Assembly (NCBI GenBank): GCA_003116995.1
Contig: BDSL01000019.1
Location: 1,054,001-1,118,000, forward strand
Reading direction: 5' to 3'
Length of the DNA: 64,000 nucleotides
Source: Yamagishiella unicocca
Lineage: Eukaryota > Chlorophyta > Chlorophyceae > Chlamydomonadales > Volvocaceae
Shown here: positions 40,481 to 56,206 of the stretch, piece after piece
Layout: every line of letters begins with the position of its first letter
How positions within the stretch are numbered: the first letter of the stretch is position 1
The notes under the pieces: generated by a model
Database searches by the model: none
What the model was told of the DNA's origin: nothing
The model's input: only the letters and a program-made list of their open reading frames with translations
Program-made: the position numbers and the translations under genes

Positions 40481-43166
40481 ATGTTACAGGCGCCAGGGAC
40501 GGCTCCCGCCACCGTGGGCCTTGCGTTTGTCGCCAAGAAGGTTAGCCACGCCATGCATGCGATTTTCGCCCGATTATTACAGCTAACCGGCGTGTCGTTT
40601 GGGCTATGATCCCGTCGAAGGCCCTCGTGGTGGAGCCACCCAACTCCTTCGCCCGCCCACCTCCGCACGTGCACCGGAACGTGGGCACAACGCACACAAC
40701 CTCCCTTCCCCGCCGCCCTTGACCCTTACTCGTGTCCTCCCCAATGCAGCTCCCCCGGGTGCTGACGTCAGATCTCAGGGCGCTAGCCGCCGACGCAGGG
40801 CTGCAGTTGGTCGTCCTCGACCCGCATGCTCCCCTGGAGCAGCAGGGACTCGGTCCAGGTCCACAAGCCCCTGATGAGGGTCCAGCGGGCCGGGTAGCAG
40901 CATTCGACCTCATACTGCACAAGCTGCACGCCGACTCGGGTAAAGTCGACTCAACTAACTAGGGGACATTGTTAGCGCGGCAGCGGCATGCGTTCGGGCA
41001 GCTGGGCGAGCTAGGAGACCGGCGGTGTTGCAGGAGGCGCGTTGCCAGCCAGCTCCTGGCTGGGGGCCGATCCAGGGCGGCGAGAGGCTCCGGATCGCCC
41101 CGCCGGCTCGACTAACCAACTAACTAACTGATCAGCGACGTCCTTGCGAGCATAACCGCAGCGGTATACCTCCACAGACAAACCCTGCACTCCCCTCGCC
41201 TCCCCCCCGACTGGCCTCCTTTCCCGCTTGCCCCTTGTCCCCCTCTTCGTTTCTCGCTGCTCCCCTGCATCGCCGGCGGTCAGTTTGGGAGACCCACCTG
41301 TCGGACTACGTCAGCCTTCATCCGCACGTACGGCTTCTGGATCCTCCCGCCGCGATCCATCGCACGGAAGACAGAGCCATTATGCTGGCCGCCATACCCC
41401 CGGACGGTTTGCAGTTACATTTACCGGTACATCCAACTGTGCAGTCTAGTGAGGCCCTTTCGCGGCAACGACTGGCGGCGCCGTCAAGCCCTGCTGCGAC
41501 CTCCGCGGCGGTGCGGACCGTAGTGCCGCCGGATGTGGAGGTGCGGGCTCCGACACAGGTGCTGGTGCGGTCCAGGGAGGAGATTCTCGCACTGGCCGGC
41601 GGCAGTGCTGGTAAGGCGCGGGGCGAGGTGTGGTTGAGAGGAGACCCGTGGGTCGGCACATTAGAGACAAGTAAGGTGGGGTGGGGTGGGGTTAGGTGAG
41701 CGGACCGGGACGAAGCGGACCGGAGCGGACGCTTGGGGGGTTACAGGAAAGGACCGTTGACTCGACATGGGATTGTAGTGGGTGCATAGCCTTCGGACGC
41801 TTGGGGGGGGGCGGGTAAGCGGCCGCCAGCCACGTGTCTGGGCGACGCGTAGGGGCGTGAGGGGCAGAGGGAGGAGAGAGAGTCTCTTCACTTGCCTACA
41901 GGAAGGAGGCACCACTGCTGCTTCAGTGAAGCTGGTTGGCGCGAAACGTGGGCGTTACTCCTAGGGGTTTCACATGTCCCGTGTCCGCAGGCCTCAAGCC
42001 GCCCCTCATCATCAAAACGCAGTGCTCGTTCGGTGCCGGCGGCAGCGGCCACGGACTGGCGGTGGTGTTGGACTGGGCCGAGCTGGAGGCCAAGGCGGAG
42101 GCCATGCAGCGAGCTGCTGCATCTGCCCCGGCGACCTCCGAAACCGTGACTGGGGGGAGCGACGACAGGGACGGCGGGGCCGAGGACGGTGCCGGTGCCG
42201 GCGGCAGCTGGGTCCCGCTGGTCCTGCAACAGTACATACCGCACAGCGAGGCACTCTACAAGGTGCGTACGAACAAGCCGTGGGATGGCTTTGTGGTGGC
42301 TGCACTGTTGTGGCAGCCGTGGCGCTGCCGTAGCTGTCGTCGGTCGTTGCTGCTGGGCGGCGCAGCAAACAGCACCCATGAGCCCTGAGCTGCCTTAGCG
42401 GTAGTGATCGCGGTGGTAGGGCCGCTGTCCCCTGCCTCCCTGATCCGTCTCCCCACTGGCCCTTCTAAACGGTTTTTTCTCGCATCCACGGGTCTTCCTC
42501 GAAATCACCCCTCCCGCCCAATCCACCACGCGTCAGGTTTACGTCCTGGGTCAGCACGTTCGAGTGGAGCGGCGGGCCTCACTGACGGTGCAACATCTGG
42601 CGGGGCTGCAGGAGCGGGAGGCGCAGCAGCCGCAGCCGCAGCTGCAGGAAGGAGGTCGCGGCGCTGCCCAACCTCACCGCCCGGCGCGAGCCAGCGCTGG
42701 TGGGGGTCTCATGCAGCATCTCAGCGCCCAGCCGCAGGCGGCCGTCTCCGCCAGTGGCGCAGCGACGGCCCTGAAGACCGAGCATCCTGACGTCGACAAC
42801 CAGGCAGCGACGGCAGCAGGGCCGGTGACGAGTACGACGTCCGCCGCCGTACTGGACGAGCGCGTCCTGGGCGCTGTGGCACAAGCGCTCTCTCAGCGCA
42901 TGGGGCTGACCATGTTCAATTTCGATGTGGTGGTGCCGGAGGCGCCTGTTACGGGCGCAGCAGCGGCGCTGGCTGTGCGTCCAGATAGCGACATGCGACG
43001 ACCTGGACAACAGCCCGGACACACGGCAGTGGAGCTGCTGTATGTCGTTGACGTGAATTACTTTCCGGGGTACGACAAGCTGGCGGGCTGGGAGGCCCTG
43101 CTGGTGGAGCACTTGCGCGCTGAGGCGGATGGAGTGGCGGCGCTGAAGCGGCCGAGGCCGATGTGA
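40481..43166 (+). CDS. ITPK: Inositol 1,3,4-trisphosphate 5/6-kinase / inositol-tetrakisphosphate 1-kinase family (ATP-grasp)
   Basis: Five exons: 40481-40540, 40750-40939, 41284-41670, 41991-42262 and 42537-43166; 1539 bp, 512 residues. The N-terminus (TVGLAFVAKK, then LILHKL) matches the family's opening strands; WETHLSDYVSLHPHVRLLDPP is the typical central segment; PPLIIKTQ, VLQQYIPHSEALYKVYVLGQHV and the C-terminal metal-binding DVNYFPGY (near residue 475) are ATP-grasp signatures of ITPKs. These kinases add phosphates to inositol phosphates on the way to IP5/IP6, in cytosol or nucleus. At 512 residues it is longer than the usual 320-420 because of Ala/Gly/Gln-rich inserts (between HPTVQ and VRAPTQVL, in the fourth exon after the AVVLDW strand, and in the last exon before VLDERVLG). 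GT-AG borders, phases consistent. Confidence 0.9.
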
Positions 43167-44263
43167 CGGGGTAGCGTGTGACGGCGTGGTTAAATAACTA
43201 CGAAGAGAATCTAAATGATGCGGACAAGACCTGATGGGCGAACTGGTACCGAACGCTACGTTACGTTTGGGGCACGGGAGCAGCAATGCCATAAAGCAAC
43301 GCATACCGGTATGCTCGGCAAGGGAGAAGCAATAGCGGCAGCGGGCGACGCGGTCAGGGAGCTGTGCGTATGTGTTGATGGGCGCAGGTCCTCGGGGGGG
43401 AGTTCGAATGACACGTTACTGCCACTTGTAAACGCGAGGCGTTTGGGCAGGTGGACGCGACTCATGCAGTACAAACCGCATGGGCGTCCGGGGTGATGAC
43501 TCTGACAGGCAGGTGTTGGCACCTCGGCAGCACTGGGTCCAGATAGCGAGCCGGACAAGTGGGCCGGACGCCGAAGCTTCTGTAACAGTCGTCGATAGCG
43601 CTGTGGGACGTCAGCCGCTCCATACATCGGAATCGCCCCGCTTCACCCAACGGCCCTCTGGGCTCAAGCGCGTCTCGTGCCGGTGTGCTGGGCAGCGAAG
43701 CGAACACCAGTCTGCCGATGATACTCTTGCTACATACACAACCACACCTGCGGGCAGAAAAACAAGGCCCCACAGCAGCTTTCCCCCACCGTCCAACCAC
43801 GCTGTGGGTGCGCACCGCAGGCCAACACCCCCGCAACCAACCTCGCCCCGGGACCCCCACGGGACTCGACGAGGACGGAGGAAGGCGAAAATAGGGTGTA
43901 GCGGACCGCCGTACCGCACCGCAAAAACCCCTATGAAAGGCGCCCTCTTCCTGCCCGGCTCCTGCGCTGCACTGCACCTGGTTACTTAACAACGACACCA
44001 CGTCCGGCAGTAACACATACATGGTTTTTTAACCAGTGCCAGCAAGCTGTACACCTTTGTCCCTGCGCGCCCCCTTAGCCCACGCGACGAGAAAGCCTTC
44101 CCATCGAAACGTCACTGTGCGTTGACGCCGTGACTCAACATTCCCCCCCAGTAAACGCCCCCCAGTACACCAGCACCATGCACAGATCCGGATCCGGGCC
44201 CGCTACGACGCACTCGGCGAGCGGTAACGGCTGCAGCTGTCGCTGCCGTGCAAACAAGCCCAT
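43167..44263. other. Convergent 3' UTRs of the inositol kinase and plastid SecY genes
   Basis: The two genes end facing each other. A TGTAA for the left gene is at 43581. I found no TTACA for SecY before that point. No extra gene is supported. Confidence 0.55.
43581..43585 (+). terminator. TGTAA polyadenylation signal, inositol kinase gene
   Basis: TGTAA 415 bp after the TGA stop at 43166, in the sense orientation. Confidence 0.6.
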
Positions 44264-47200
44264 TTAAATCTTCATGTTGTCGTAGAGCTTGTCGACGTCC
44301 TGGTACTTGGCCATGGCCTGCTCGGCCCGAATGCGTCGAGCCGTGTCCGTCGCCACACCCACCTGGGGGGGGGGGAAAGCGGGGGGGGCGGGGTGTCGAG
44401 GGCGGCGTCAGGGCGAGAAAGACGGGTACGGGTGGTTGGGTTGGTGGACAACTCCCACCCCACCCAACTCCCAAACTAGCCCCACCCCTCCATCCCCCAA
44501 GTTCTCCAGCATGCATCTCGAAACGTCTTTTTCCTAAACGGTTTTCAACGCATCCACGGGTCTTCCTCGACCCGGCCCCCCCCAGTCCAGCACCCACCAT
44601 GATGAGCACCGAGGTGCCCGCGAAGCCCCGGAACGCAGTCAGATGTGTCACCGCCTCCACCAGCGCAGGCGCCGCGGAGAGGGCGCCAAGGAACACGGAC
44701 CCCAGCAGGCTCATGCGGGTGAGGGTGCGGGTCACGTACTCGGCGGTCTGCTTGCCGGGGCGAATAGCGGGCACGGCGGCGCCCGACTTCTTCAGCTGCT
44801 CGGCCAGGTCCTTCGGCTCCAGCTGTGGGGTGGGGTGGGGTAGTGGGAAATGGGAAATGGGGTTTGGGGGCGCGGGGACGGTCAGCTCGTTGTTGCGGGG
44901 AGCGTGGAGAGGGTCCTAGGGCTCAGCACGAAAGGGGTATGTGGGAGGTCCTAGGGCTCAGCACGAAGGGGGTATGTGGGAGGTCCTAGGGCTCAGCACG
45001 AAAGGGGTATGTGGGAGGTCCTAGGGTTCAGCACGAAGGGGGTATGTGGGAGGTCCTAGGGCTCAGCACGAAAGGGGTACGTGGGAGGTCCTAGGGTTCA
45101 GCACGAAGGGGGTATGTGGGAGGTCCTAGGGCTCAGCACGAAAGGGGTATGTGGGAGGTCCTAGGGTTCAGCACGAAAGGGGTATGTGGGGCAGGCCGGG
45201 CAAGGGCAGTGGGCGCCAATGGCCCTGCTACCGCAGCAAGGAGTTACCGCGCCAGCAACCAACCAACCAACCAACTACCCAACCGACCGACCTGCAGGAA
45301 GGTGTAGTAGTAGTTGAAGAAGACGATGAGCGCTACGTTGAAGGGCACGTACAGCGCACCGCCGGGGCCCACCGAGCGGGAAAAGTCGTCCAGCGCCGCC
45401 GAGTCAGTGTATCTCGCCAGTGCCGCCGGCAGTGCCAGGATGGACGAGGCGAAGATGAGCGGCATGACGCCGGTGGCGTTCACCTTGAAGGGGAGGTACG
45501 ACTGGCGGGCCAGGTTGCCTGAGGAGTACCTGGGGGGTGGGTGAGGGGCGCGGGCGTGTCAAGTAAATCCGCGAATCCACGGCCGACAAACCAAGGGCCG
45601 GGGGGGGGGTGTACCGGTTGGCAGGCAGCAGGGGGTGCCGAGGGTGTCGGAGGAGACGGGGGCGGGCAGGGAAACAAGGAGGATGGAGCAGCGGAGCAAG
45701 CAATAACACCCCACGAGCAATCCCATTCGGCACAAACCTGCAGAACGTGTGCTTCTCATCTCAAAATCCCAAATCGCGCCTGACTCTGCGCCCCACCCCT
45801 CTTGGCCGGGTCTTTTTGCGACCACCCCTCTTGAAACACACGACTCATTGTTGACGGCCGAACTCAGAGCGACTTCCATCTGCCGCATTCGCGCCCGCTA
45901 CACGCCCCCACTCTCCCGCCTCCAGCGTCATCCAGGTGCCAACCAGGTGCCAACCAGGTGCCAACCAGGCACCAACCAGGCACCAACCAGGCACCAACCG
46001 ACTCGCCTGGGACGAACCGCCCGGGGGGCCGCAGTCGCTGGTCGCCTGCGGCACCGATGTCTGGCGCTGCTGCTGCTGCGGCCCCCCACCATAAGCACAG
46101 CCTGCTTGCCAGCCAGCTTTATGCAGGCGCCCCACCCTCTTGTGTCTTCCTCTTCCCCTCCCCCTCTGGGCAGCCGCAGCCACCAGCTCACCGGTTGGAG
46201 TAGTTGACCGGGATGCGCCGCTCCGCCTCCTGCACGTAGATGATGCCCAGAGTGGTGAGCGCGAAGGCCACCAGGAACACGACCACGTTGCCCGGGTCGT
46301 CACTGCCGTTCTGCGCCACCAGCTGGCCGATTGACGCCGGCAGCGCCGAGGCGATGTTTGCGAAGATGAGCACGCTGGTGCCGTTGCCCAGCTTCAGCTC
46401 GCTGATTGTGTCAGCGATGTAGACGAGGGCCAAGGCTCCGGCGACCAGGGCGCAGGAGCTGCCGGCCAGCCAGCCGGGGGTAAAGTCGTCCACGAAGGGG
46501 CGGATGTAGAGCAGCTGTCCGACGGCCTGTACGATCGCGAAGCCGAAGGCGAGGAGCTTCTGGTAGTACTGGAACTTGGCGCGTCCTGCCGCGCCGTCGT
46601 CGCGCTGCATCTTCTTAAGGCTGGGGAAGGCGGCGGAGAAGAGCTGTAGGACGATGGAGGAGTTGATGTAGGGGATGATGCCCAGGCTGAAGAGGCCGAC
46701 CTGCGGGCGGGCGGGGGGGAGGTGAGCGGGGGGGAGGGTGAGGGTGAGGGCAGGGCAGGGCGTGGTTGGGGGTCTGGGAATGGGAGGGGAGATGGCTGGT
46801 GGGGCCTGGGAGGGAACGGCGAGGCGAGCTGCAGTGGCGGGAAGGATTCCGTGGCGTCGGCTGAGGTATCATCAACTCGGTGCGGTGCTTGGGGGCGAGC
46901 AAGAACGGTGCGATCCATCCAATGCATGTATCATCGCGGTAGATGGTGGCGAAATCGACCGTTTTGCGATTCCGCAGTCGGGTACAGCACACACGTCAGC
47001 CTTGGACACCGCTGTGTGCCAGGAAAACTCGCCCCGAATAATTACCTTTGAAATTGAGCCGCCTGAGAGAGTGTCAATGTAGCCCATCAGGCCCGAGTTG
47101 GTAAGACTATCGGCGAACGCATCCACGTCCACGCCTGGCAGGCGAATGTAGACACCGACGCGGCTGAGAAGAAGCAGCGCTAAGAGCCCGCCAAGCTTCT

Positions 47201-47576
47201 TGGGGAGATCGCTGTTCAAAAATTCTGCCCAGCTGAACTTATCGTCTTCTACGCTCCCGAGCGAAGACACGGAGGCCCGGCGATTGGTGGAGCTTGTGCT
47301 GCTCGCGCTGCCGCTGCTGCCATCTGATGACGATGCTTCGCCACTCCCATTTTGCGCTGGGCCCGCGGCAGGCGCCAGAGACTTGTCCGAAGTGCCAGGC
47401 TCGGCCTCTGACGACGCACGCACAGTGAGCAGCGCGGCGCGGCGGCATGGTACGCGCTGAAGTAGTTTTCCACACAGGCCTTTAGCTGGACTGAATGACT
47501 TAAACGCGTGGGGAAAGCATGGCGCCTTGCCCTGCGCTGCACCGCCTGGTGCGCGCTGAGAAGCCAAGGCCTGCAT
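44264..47576 (-). CDS. SECY: Plastid SecY preprotein translocase subunit
   Basis: Five exons on the minus strand: 47576-47046, 46700-46192, 45529-45292, 44822-44598 and 44362-44264; 1602 bp, 533 residues. SecY forms the protein-conducting channel, here expected in the thylakoid membrane. The first ~110 residues are a basic, Ser/Ala-rich chloroplast transit peptide plus linker. Mature-type SecY follows: KLGGLLALLLLSRVGVYIRLPGVD (TM1 and plug region), LFSLGIIPYINSSIVLQLF (TM2), YYQKLLAFGFAIVQAVGQL, NGTSVLIFANIASALP, EAERRIPVNYSNR, then VNATGVMPLIFASSIL, FFNYYYTFLQ, LKKSGAAVPAIRPGKQT and a short C-terminus ending DKLYDNMKI. All are diagnostic SecY blocks, close to cyanobacterial and plastid forms. 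Two minisatellites lie in its introns. Confidence 0.95.
44912..45190. repeat. 35-bp minisatellite, eight copies, in a SecY intron
   Basis: The unit ggtcctaggg ... cagcacgaa ... ggggtatgtggga repeats eight times without gaps. Two sub-types alternate: gctcagcacgaaaggggt and gttcagcacgaaggggg-like. Lies within the intron 44823-45291. Confidence 0.9.
45932..45997. repeat. 11-bp tandem repeat, six copies, in a SecY intron
   Basis: Unit ccaggtgccaa three times, then ccaggcaccaa three times: one T/C difference marks the two halves. Located in the intron 45530-46191. Confidence 0.9.
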
Positions 47577-48720
47577 GCTGCTGCGCTACTTAGCAAAATC
47601 CAAAATCAGTAAATTGTATAGGTAGAGGATTTTACAATTGTCCTTCTTGTCGTTTGTGATCAAGCGAATGGAAATCCCAAATTATCAAGGTAATCGAGCG
47701 CCGCATGTAAGCCTAAACAGCTTGCCCATAGGGTGTAGGGCAGCACCAAATACAACGAGGAAAAGCTTGTGAAAAGCAGGGCGGATCAGGTATGCCGTAT
47801 TTTTTGTCCGTACTCTTGCCCAGAGGCAAGGCCATAATGTAGTCAAAAATCGGTCCAGCCCCACAGCTACGGTAGTGGCGTACCTCAAAAGTAACATACA
47901 GTCGCAAGCAACCACGCAGCCGGTCAAAAAGCCCACAGCACCACCAAACCGGGGGGGGTCTCAGCTTCATTTCACGCCAGGCGCACGCAAGGATCAATCC
48001 TCTTCGCCTCCTCCCGCCCCCAATACAGCGTCACAAGCTACAGTCATCCATAAGCGGTCCGCCTGGCCGAGTGGGCGGAGGCTGCCTGCGTGAGCTGCAG
48101 CCCGAACAGGGCAGGTCTTGCACAAATGGCTCTTACATGTGCCAGTATGGGCCCCACACCGCACGTCACCACAAGTCACCTCAGCACCACGAACGGCCAC
48201 GCTCCACCGCACCCGAAGTTAAACCACGTCCAATTTGTTTAAGCTATAGCTTTGGTTAACGGCCTACCCGGCTCCTCCGACTGCGCTAGGCCCCTCCACA
48301 CAGTCCTCGCGCACTTCTGGTGTGCCCAATCCATGTGTCCGTACTTCGATGTCCCGCGGCTCCAACAGAATAATAACCGTCATCGGACCGCAGTGCCCCG
48401 CTCCGTCGCCCGCCGCCGCGCCCCACCACGGCGACGCCGCATCACTCAACGCCCAACGATGTGGTCGTGGAAACTCCTCCCTCCCGCACAATCCAGGGAT
48501 TGCATCGACTCATCGTCGTACGGTATCCAGCTATCCACCCATCTCCGCTTATGCAGCAGCCTCCCCTCCCGCCGCCCTGCCTGCCTGCCTCAGTCGGCGG
48601 CGCCTCGGCGGCCGGCGCGCTTAACGCCTCTCGCACCACAGCAGCCCCGAAACCAGCCCTAACGCATCGGCCGGCACGATATGGCCGACACATCACCGGC
48701 GGCCGGCCGCCCCTCCGCGC
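47577..48720. other. Between plastid SecY and the uridine kinase/UPRT gene; promoter and 3' UTR
   Basis: Contains the SecY upstream region and the 3' UTR of the next gene. No gene is supported. The left 350 bp are AT-richer than the surroundings. Confidence 0.5.
48133..48137 (-). terminator. TGTAA polyadenylation signal, uridine kinase/UPRT gene
   Basis: TTACA on the plus strand, 584 bp after the TGA stop at 48721. Confidence 0.5.
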
Positions 48721-52974
<4,254 letters not shown>

Positions 52975-55402
52975 AATCCTTAAGTCACGTGAATAGAAAA
53001 ATCACAGATATCAGAGCTGCGACGGCGCTGTCACAAAGTGTGGCACCAAACCGCACGCAGTAACTACTAGCTAGACAAAGAGCGATGCATGGATGACAGC
53101 AAGGGAATGTCAGGTAACGTTTAGAAAATCGAGGTGCTTATGAGCTCCGTTAGTCGCGACGAGGGTTCTTCGTACGACAGCACTCCAGACATCAAACGGA
53201 TATTGCTGTGTAAATGGGTATTTCTCGAACCTAGTCCTCAGTCCCCGAAATGACGATTATAAAGCATTCAATGTACCGCATAAGAAGATGCTGTGCAAAA
53301 TGCAGTTGAGGTTTCCAGGACGGGCGATGCCCTGCTCCAGGTACTGTATTGAGTTGGCCGCTTTCAGAAGGCAAAACTCAACGACGGCGTAGCTTCTAGA
53401 TTGGGCTCCAGTAAAGAGCAACAAGCCCTATGGCGTCTCCTATTACACAACCTTACACATGTTGCAGACTTCCAATGGGCCCAGAGGACCGCGTACGAAC
53501 GACCTCGCTAGATTACTACAGAACGAGAAGGTGAAGTCGCCTCCAAGAAGACCATACGAAGACGTGGCAAAGCACAGGATACAGCACACCCAAACACACA
53601 CGCCGTCCCATGCAGGAGAAACCAGCCCGCAAAGGGGCAATTAGCACACCGGGCTCCTCGACACTCAGGCGATACCAAGGCCGAAACTGATGAGGACTGC
53701 CCTCGTGCTTGGTAACCGATGCATGCGGGTACCTGGCCCACACGAACGCAAGTGCGATCCTGCACATCGCAATGGTGCACGTTACGCACGGACAGTCGAC
53801 GTCAAGATATAGGATTAGAAGTCTGCTGGATCGAGTAGGCCAGCAGCGCTCGTGGCGACGATTCACTTTACATTCAGAGGCAACACGATACTCACTTCCT
53901 ATCCGGCCAGATACAACAGAACGATACCACTTTTGTTCGGCATAGGCGGCGCCCACAATGCTCCTCGATTGGAACACCGCAGGAGCAGCGCAAAATTGTC
54001 TCTTACGTGTGAGTGCAAAAGGCTGTCTAGGGTACAAGGGAGCATCAGGTAAATTAAACCGACCTGCAAGCTCCGAGTGTGCTCATATTGTTTGCTTTTC
54101 GTCAGCGCCAGAAGAGAACAAGGTGTTGTTACAGCAAGACTCACATTAGTTTTTAGTTTTGTGGTCATACACGTAATCCAGTGTGGTACACCAGCTTCCT
54201 CAATTCATGCCACAACAAGCCGCACTGCGTGAACAAGTAATGCGCGTATGGCCATGAAGACTACTCCTCGATCATACATCCAGGCGAACATCCGAAGAGG
54301 GAAACACACCATAGTATAACGACACAACGAAAAGACGGGACGCAAAGGCGAACGCTGCGTGTTAGTGTTTGCCCAGGAGAAACGCCCAGGTGGAACAAGT
54401 AAACACATATCACACGCTATGGACGAACGTCAAAAATCCGACACGACACGGCACAAGGGCAGCCTGGAAGCAACGGACCCTATACACAGAAGCCCAAGCC
54501 TCTAAGGAGTTGCCTTGGGATATGGGACCGTGTCGACACAGACTGCAAGGGACGCAAGTCATCTCCATAAAGGGAGAAGCCATTGCTAGGAAAAAACCGG
54601 AAACTGGCTAGACTGAAAAACTTAGTCTTTGAGGGGTTCTCTTCTCTTAGGCAACGATTATCGTCATAAGCTGGCGTGGCTACAAGACAGGCCCCGCTGA
54701 CATGCGTGCACCTCAGTGCACGCTTACCATTGTCCCCCATGTGGGCCATGCCGAACCCTGGACAACGAAAATCTCTTCTCCAGTTTAGAGTCTTTACGCG
54801 ATGCCCCAAGGCGCGGGAGCCTGCTTGCGCAAGCATCACAAAACGCGACCAACGCACAAATTGGCATAGCAGCAAAATAGTACATAGCATCCCGAGGCAA
54901 GCCTGAAGAGCCACACACCAGCGAAGTACTCTGCTGCAGACGCCAAGGCAAGGAGAGCTTATTTAAAAATCGCTCTTGTTCCATCTGCCCGACTTTCCTT
55001 TGAATTCGTATTATGCCTCGCTCTGGCAACTGTCATTGGCCATCACGTCCGAAGCAGCTTGCTGGCTGCCTAACAATTTCCGCTGGACTACGCACCTATG
55101 CAACCATCGCGGCCATCCAGTCACTTGGACAACGACCCTGCACACTCATGGGCATACCATACCATATAATGCGAGGCCTGACCACTTCGGTCGCCACCGA
55201 ACAGCTCAATACAGCGCTCACATTTGATGCAAAGCTGCGCGGGCAGCGAACGCCCTCCCCTCGATAAAATATCCTTCATATTAAATAAAACATTCGTAGG
55301 CGCAGCACAACCCACACCTCTCGCACCCGCAAGCGCCGTGCAACTCCGCGTCTCGCATAACTCTTTAACAGCACGAAGTCAGTCAGCGTCAGGTCCTGAC
55401 CA
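52975..55402. other. Upstream region of UKL and 3' region of the Met/Pro-rich gene; no gene recognised
   Basis: About 2.4 kb. The longest frame (minus, 54037-53516) has no family motif and is overlapped by equally long frames. TTACA words at 53452 and 54126 could be 3'-end signals for the minus-strand gene to the right. Confidence 0.4.
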
Positions 55403-56206
55403 TCACAGGCCCATATCCTCTGCCAAGAGGGTGAGCAGTGAGTGGGAATCGCTGCGCGTCAGGCAAGGATCCTCGTCAACGGTGTCCTCGCTGCAGTTGC
55501 TATCAGAGCTCCAGGGTAGAAACATTTTCAGGCCTGACGACATAGCTGCCTCTGTAAGGTCGCTGTCACCCGACCGCAGAAACGAGTCGATAAAGTTAGC
55601 GAACTCGTCGTCTTCAGGTGGGTGCTCCGAACGGCCATTGCAAACCGAACCAGGGGAAGCCGCAAGGGGCGGTGGTGAAGCCGGCGACTGGATACCGCCC
55701 ACAGTCGGCACGCTGTTCGTGCATGATGTTGACGGAAATGCACAGGCTGAAGAAACCCCGGAGCATGTGCGCGCAGGGCCTGCGACCGCAGTGGTTGCGG
55801 CCAACGGCTGAGCGATATTGGCACAGGCCATCATCGGCCACACGGCTGTAGACGGCTGCATCGTCGCCGGGGCTGACATAAGAGGGACCGCTGTGTTGAC
55901 GTTGGCTGCTGAGGCTGCCGCCATCGCGGGCATCGTCGCTGCGGCCATCGCTGCGGCCGGCAGCCAAAACGGTGGAAACATGCCCATGAAGGGGAAGAAA
56001 GGGTTGCCAGGCATGCAATATGGCATGGGCGGCATCATGCCCATCGGCAACGGAGGGTACTGCCAGCCGGGAACGCCTCCCATAGGGGCAGCTGCCGGCC
56101 ATGTCATTGCAATCTTCGCAGCTTTCTTTGGAACAGGGCAGCCAGCGCCGCCCGTCTCAGCGACTGCGCGCTTCTTGGGATTCACAGCTACAACTGGAGC
56201 AGACAT
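55403..56206 (-). CDS. Met/Pro-rich protein with basic motifs, unrecognised
   Basis: One exon frame on the minus strand ends at TGA 55403. I chose ATG 56206 (MSAPVVAVNPKKRAV), giving 267 residues, because further upstream the frame loses codon character and an acceptor-like ctatcgcag lies at about 56243, so a 5' UTR intron is likely. The N-terminus has two basic clusters (NPKKRA and PVPKKAAK) like nuclear localisation signals. Residues about 38-100 are rich in Met, Pro and Phe (for example PMPYCMPGNPFFPFMGMFPPF), followed by an Ala/Met stretch, a Ser/Thr/Pro-rich middle and an acidic C-terminus with DDEFANFIDSFL. This layout suggests a transcriptional regulator or RNA-binding cofactor; that is inference only. 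No known domain is visible. Confidence 0.6.
   Translation of the reverse strand: MSAPVVAVNPKKRAVAETGGAGCPVPKKAAKIAMTWPAAAPMGGVPGWQYPPLPMGMMPPMPYCMPGNPFFPFMGMFPPFWLPAAAMAAATMPAMAAASAANVNTAVPLMSAPATMQPSTAVWPMMACANIAQPLAATTAVAGPARTCSGVSSACAFPSTSCTNSVPTVGGIQSPASPPPLAASPGSVCNGRSEHPPEDDEFANFIDSFLRSGDSDLTEAAMSSGLKMFLPWSSDSNCSEDTVDEDPCLTRSDSHSLLTLLAEDMGL

Noticed and set aside
48057..48120. tRNA-like string (gcctggccgagtggg)
   Set aside because: It recalls the D-arm of a Ser or Leu tRNA, but no acceptor stem, anticodon arm or T-arm with GTTCGA can be placed at the right distances.
53516..54037. 173-residue minus-strand frame as a gene
   Set aside because: Overlaps similar-length frames, has no recognisable domain, and no splice or start context stands out.
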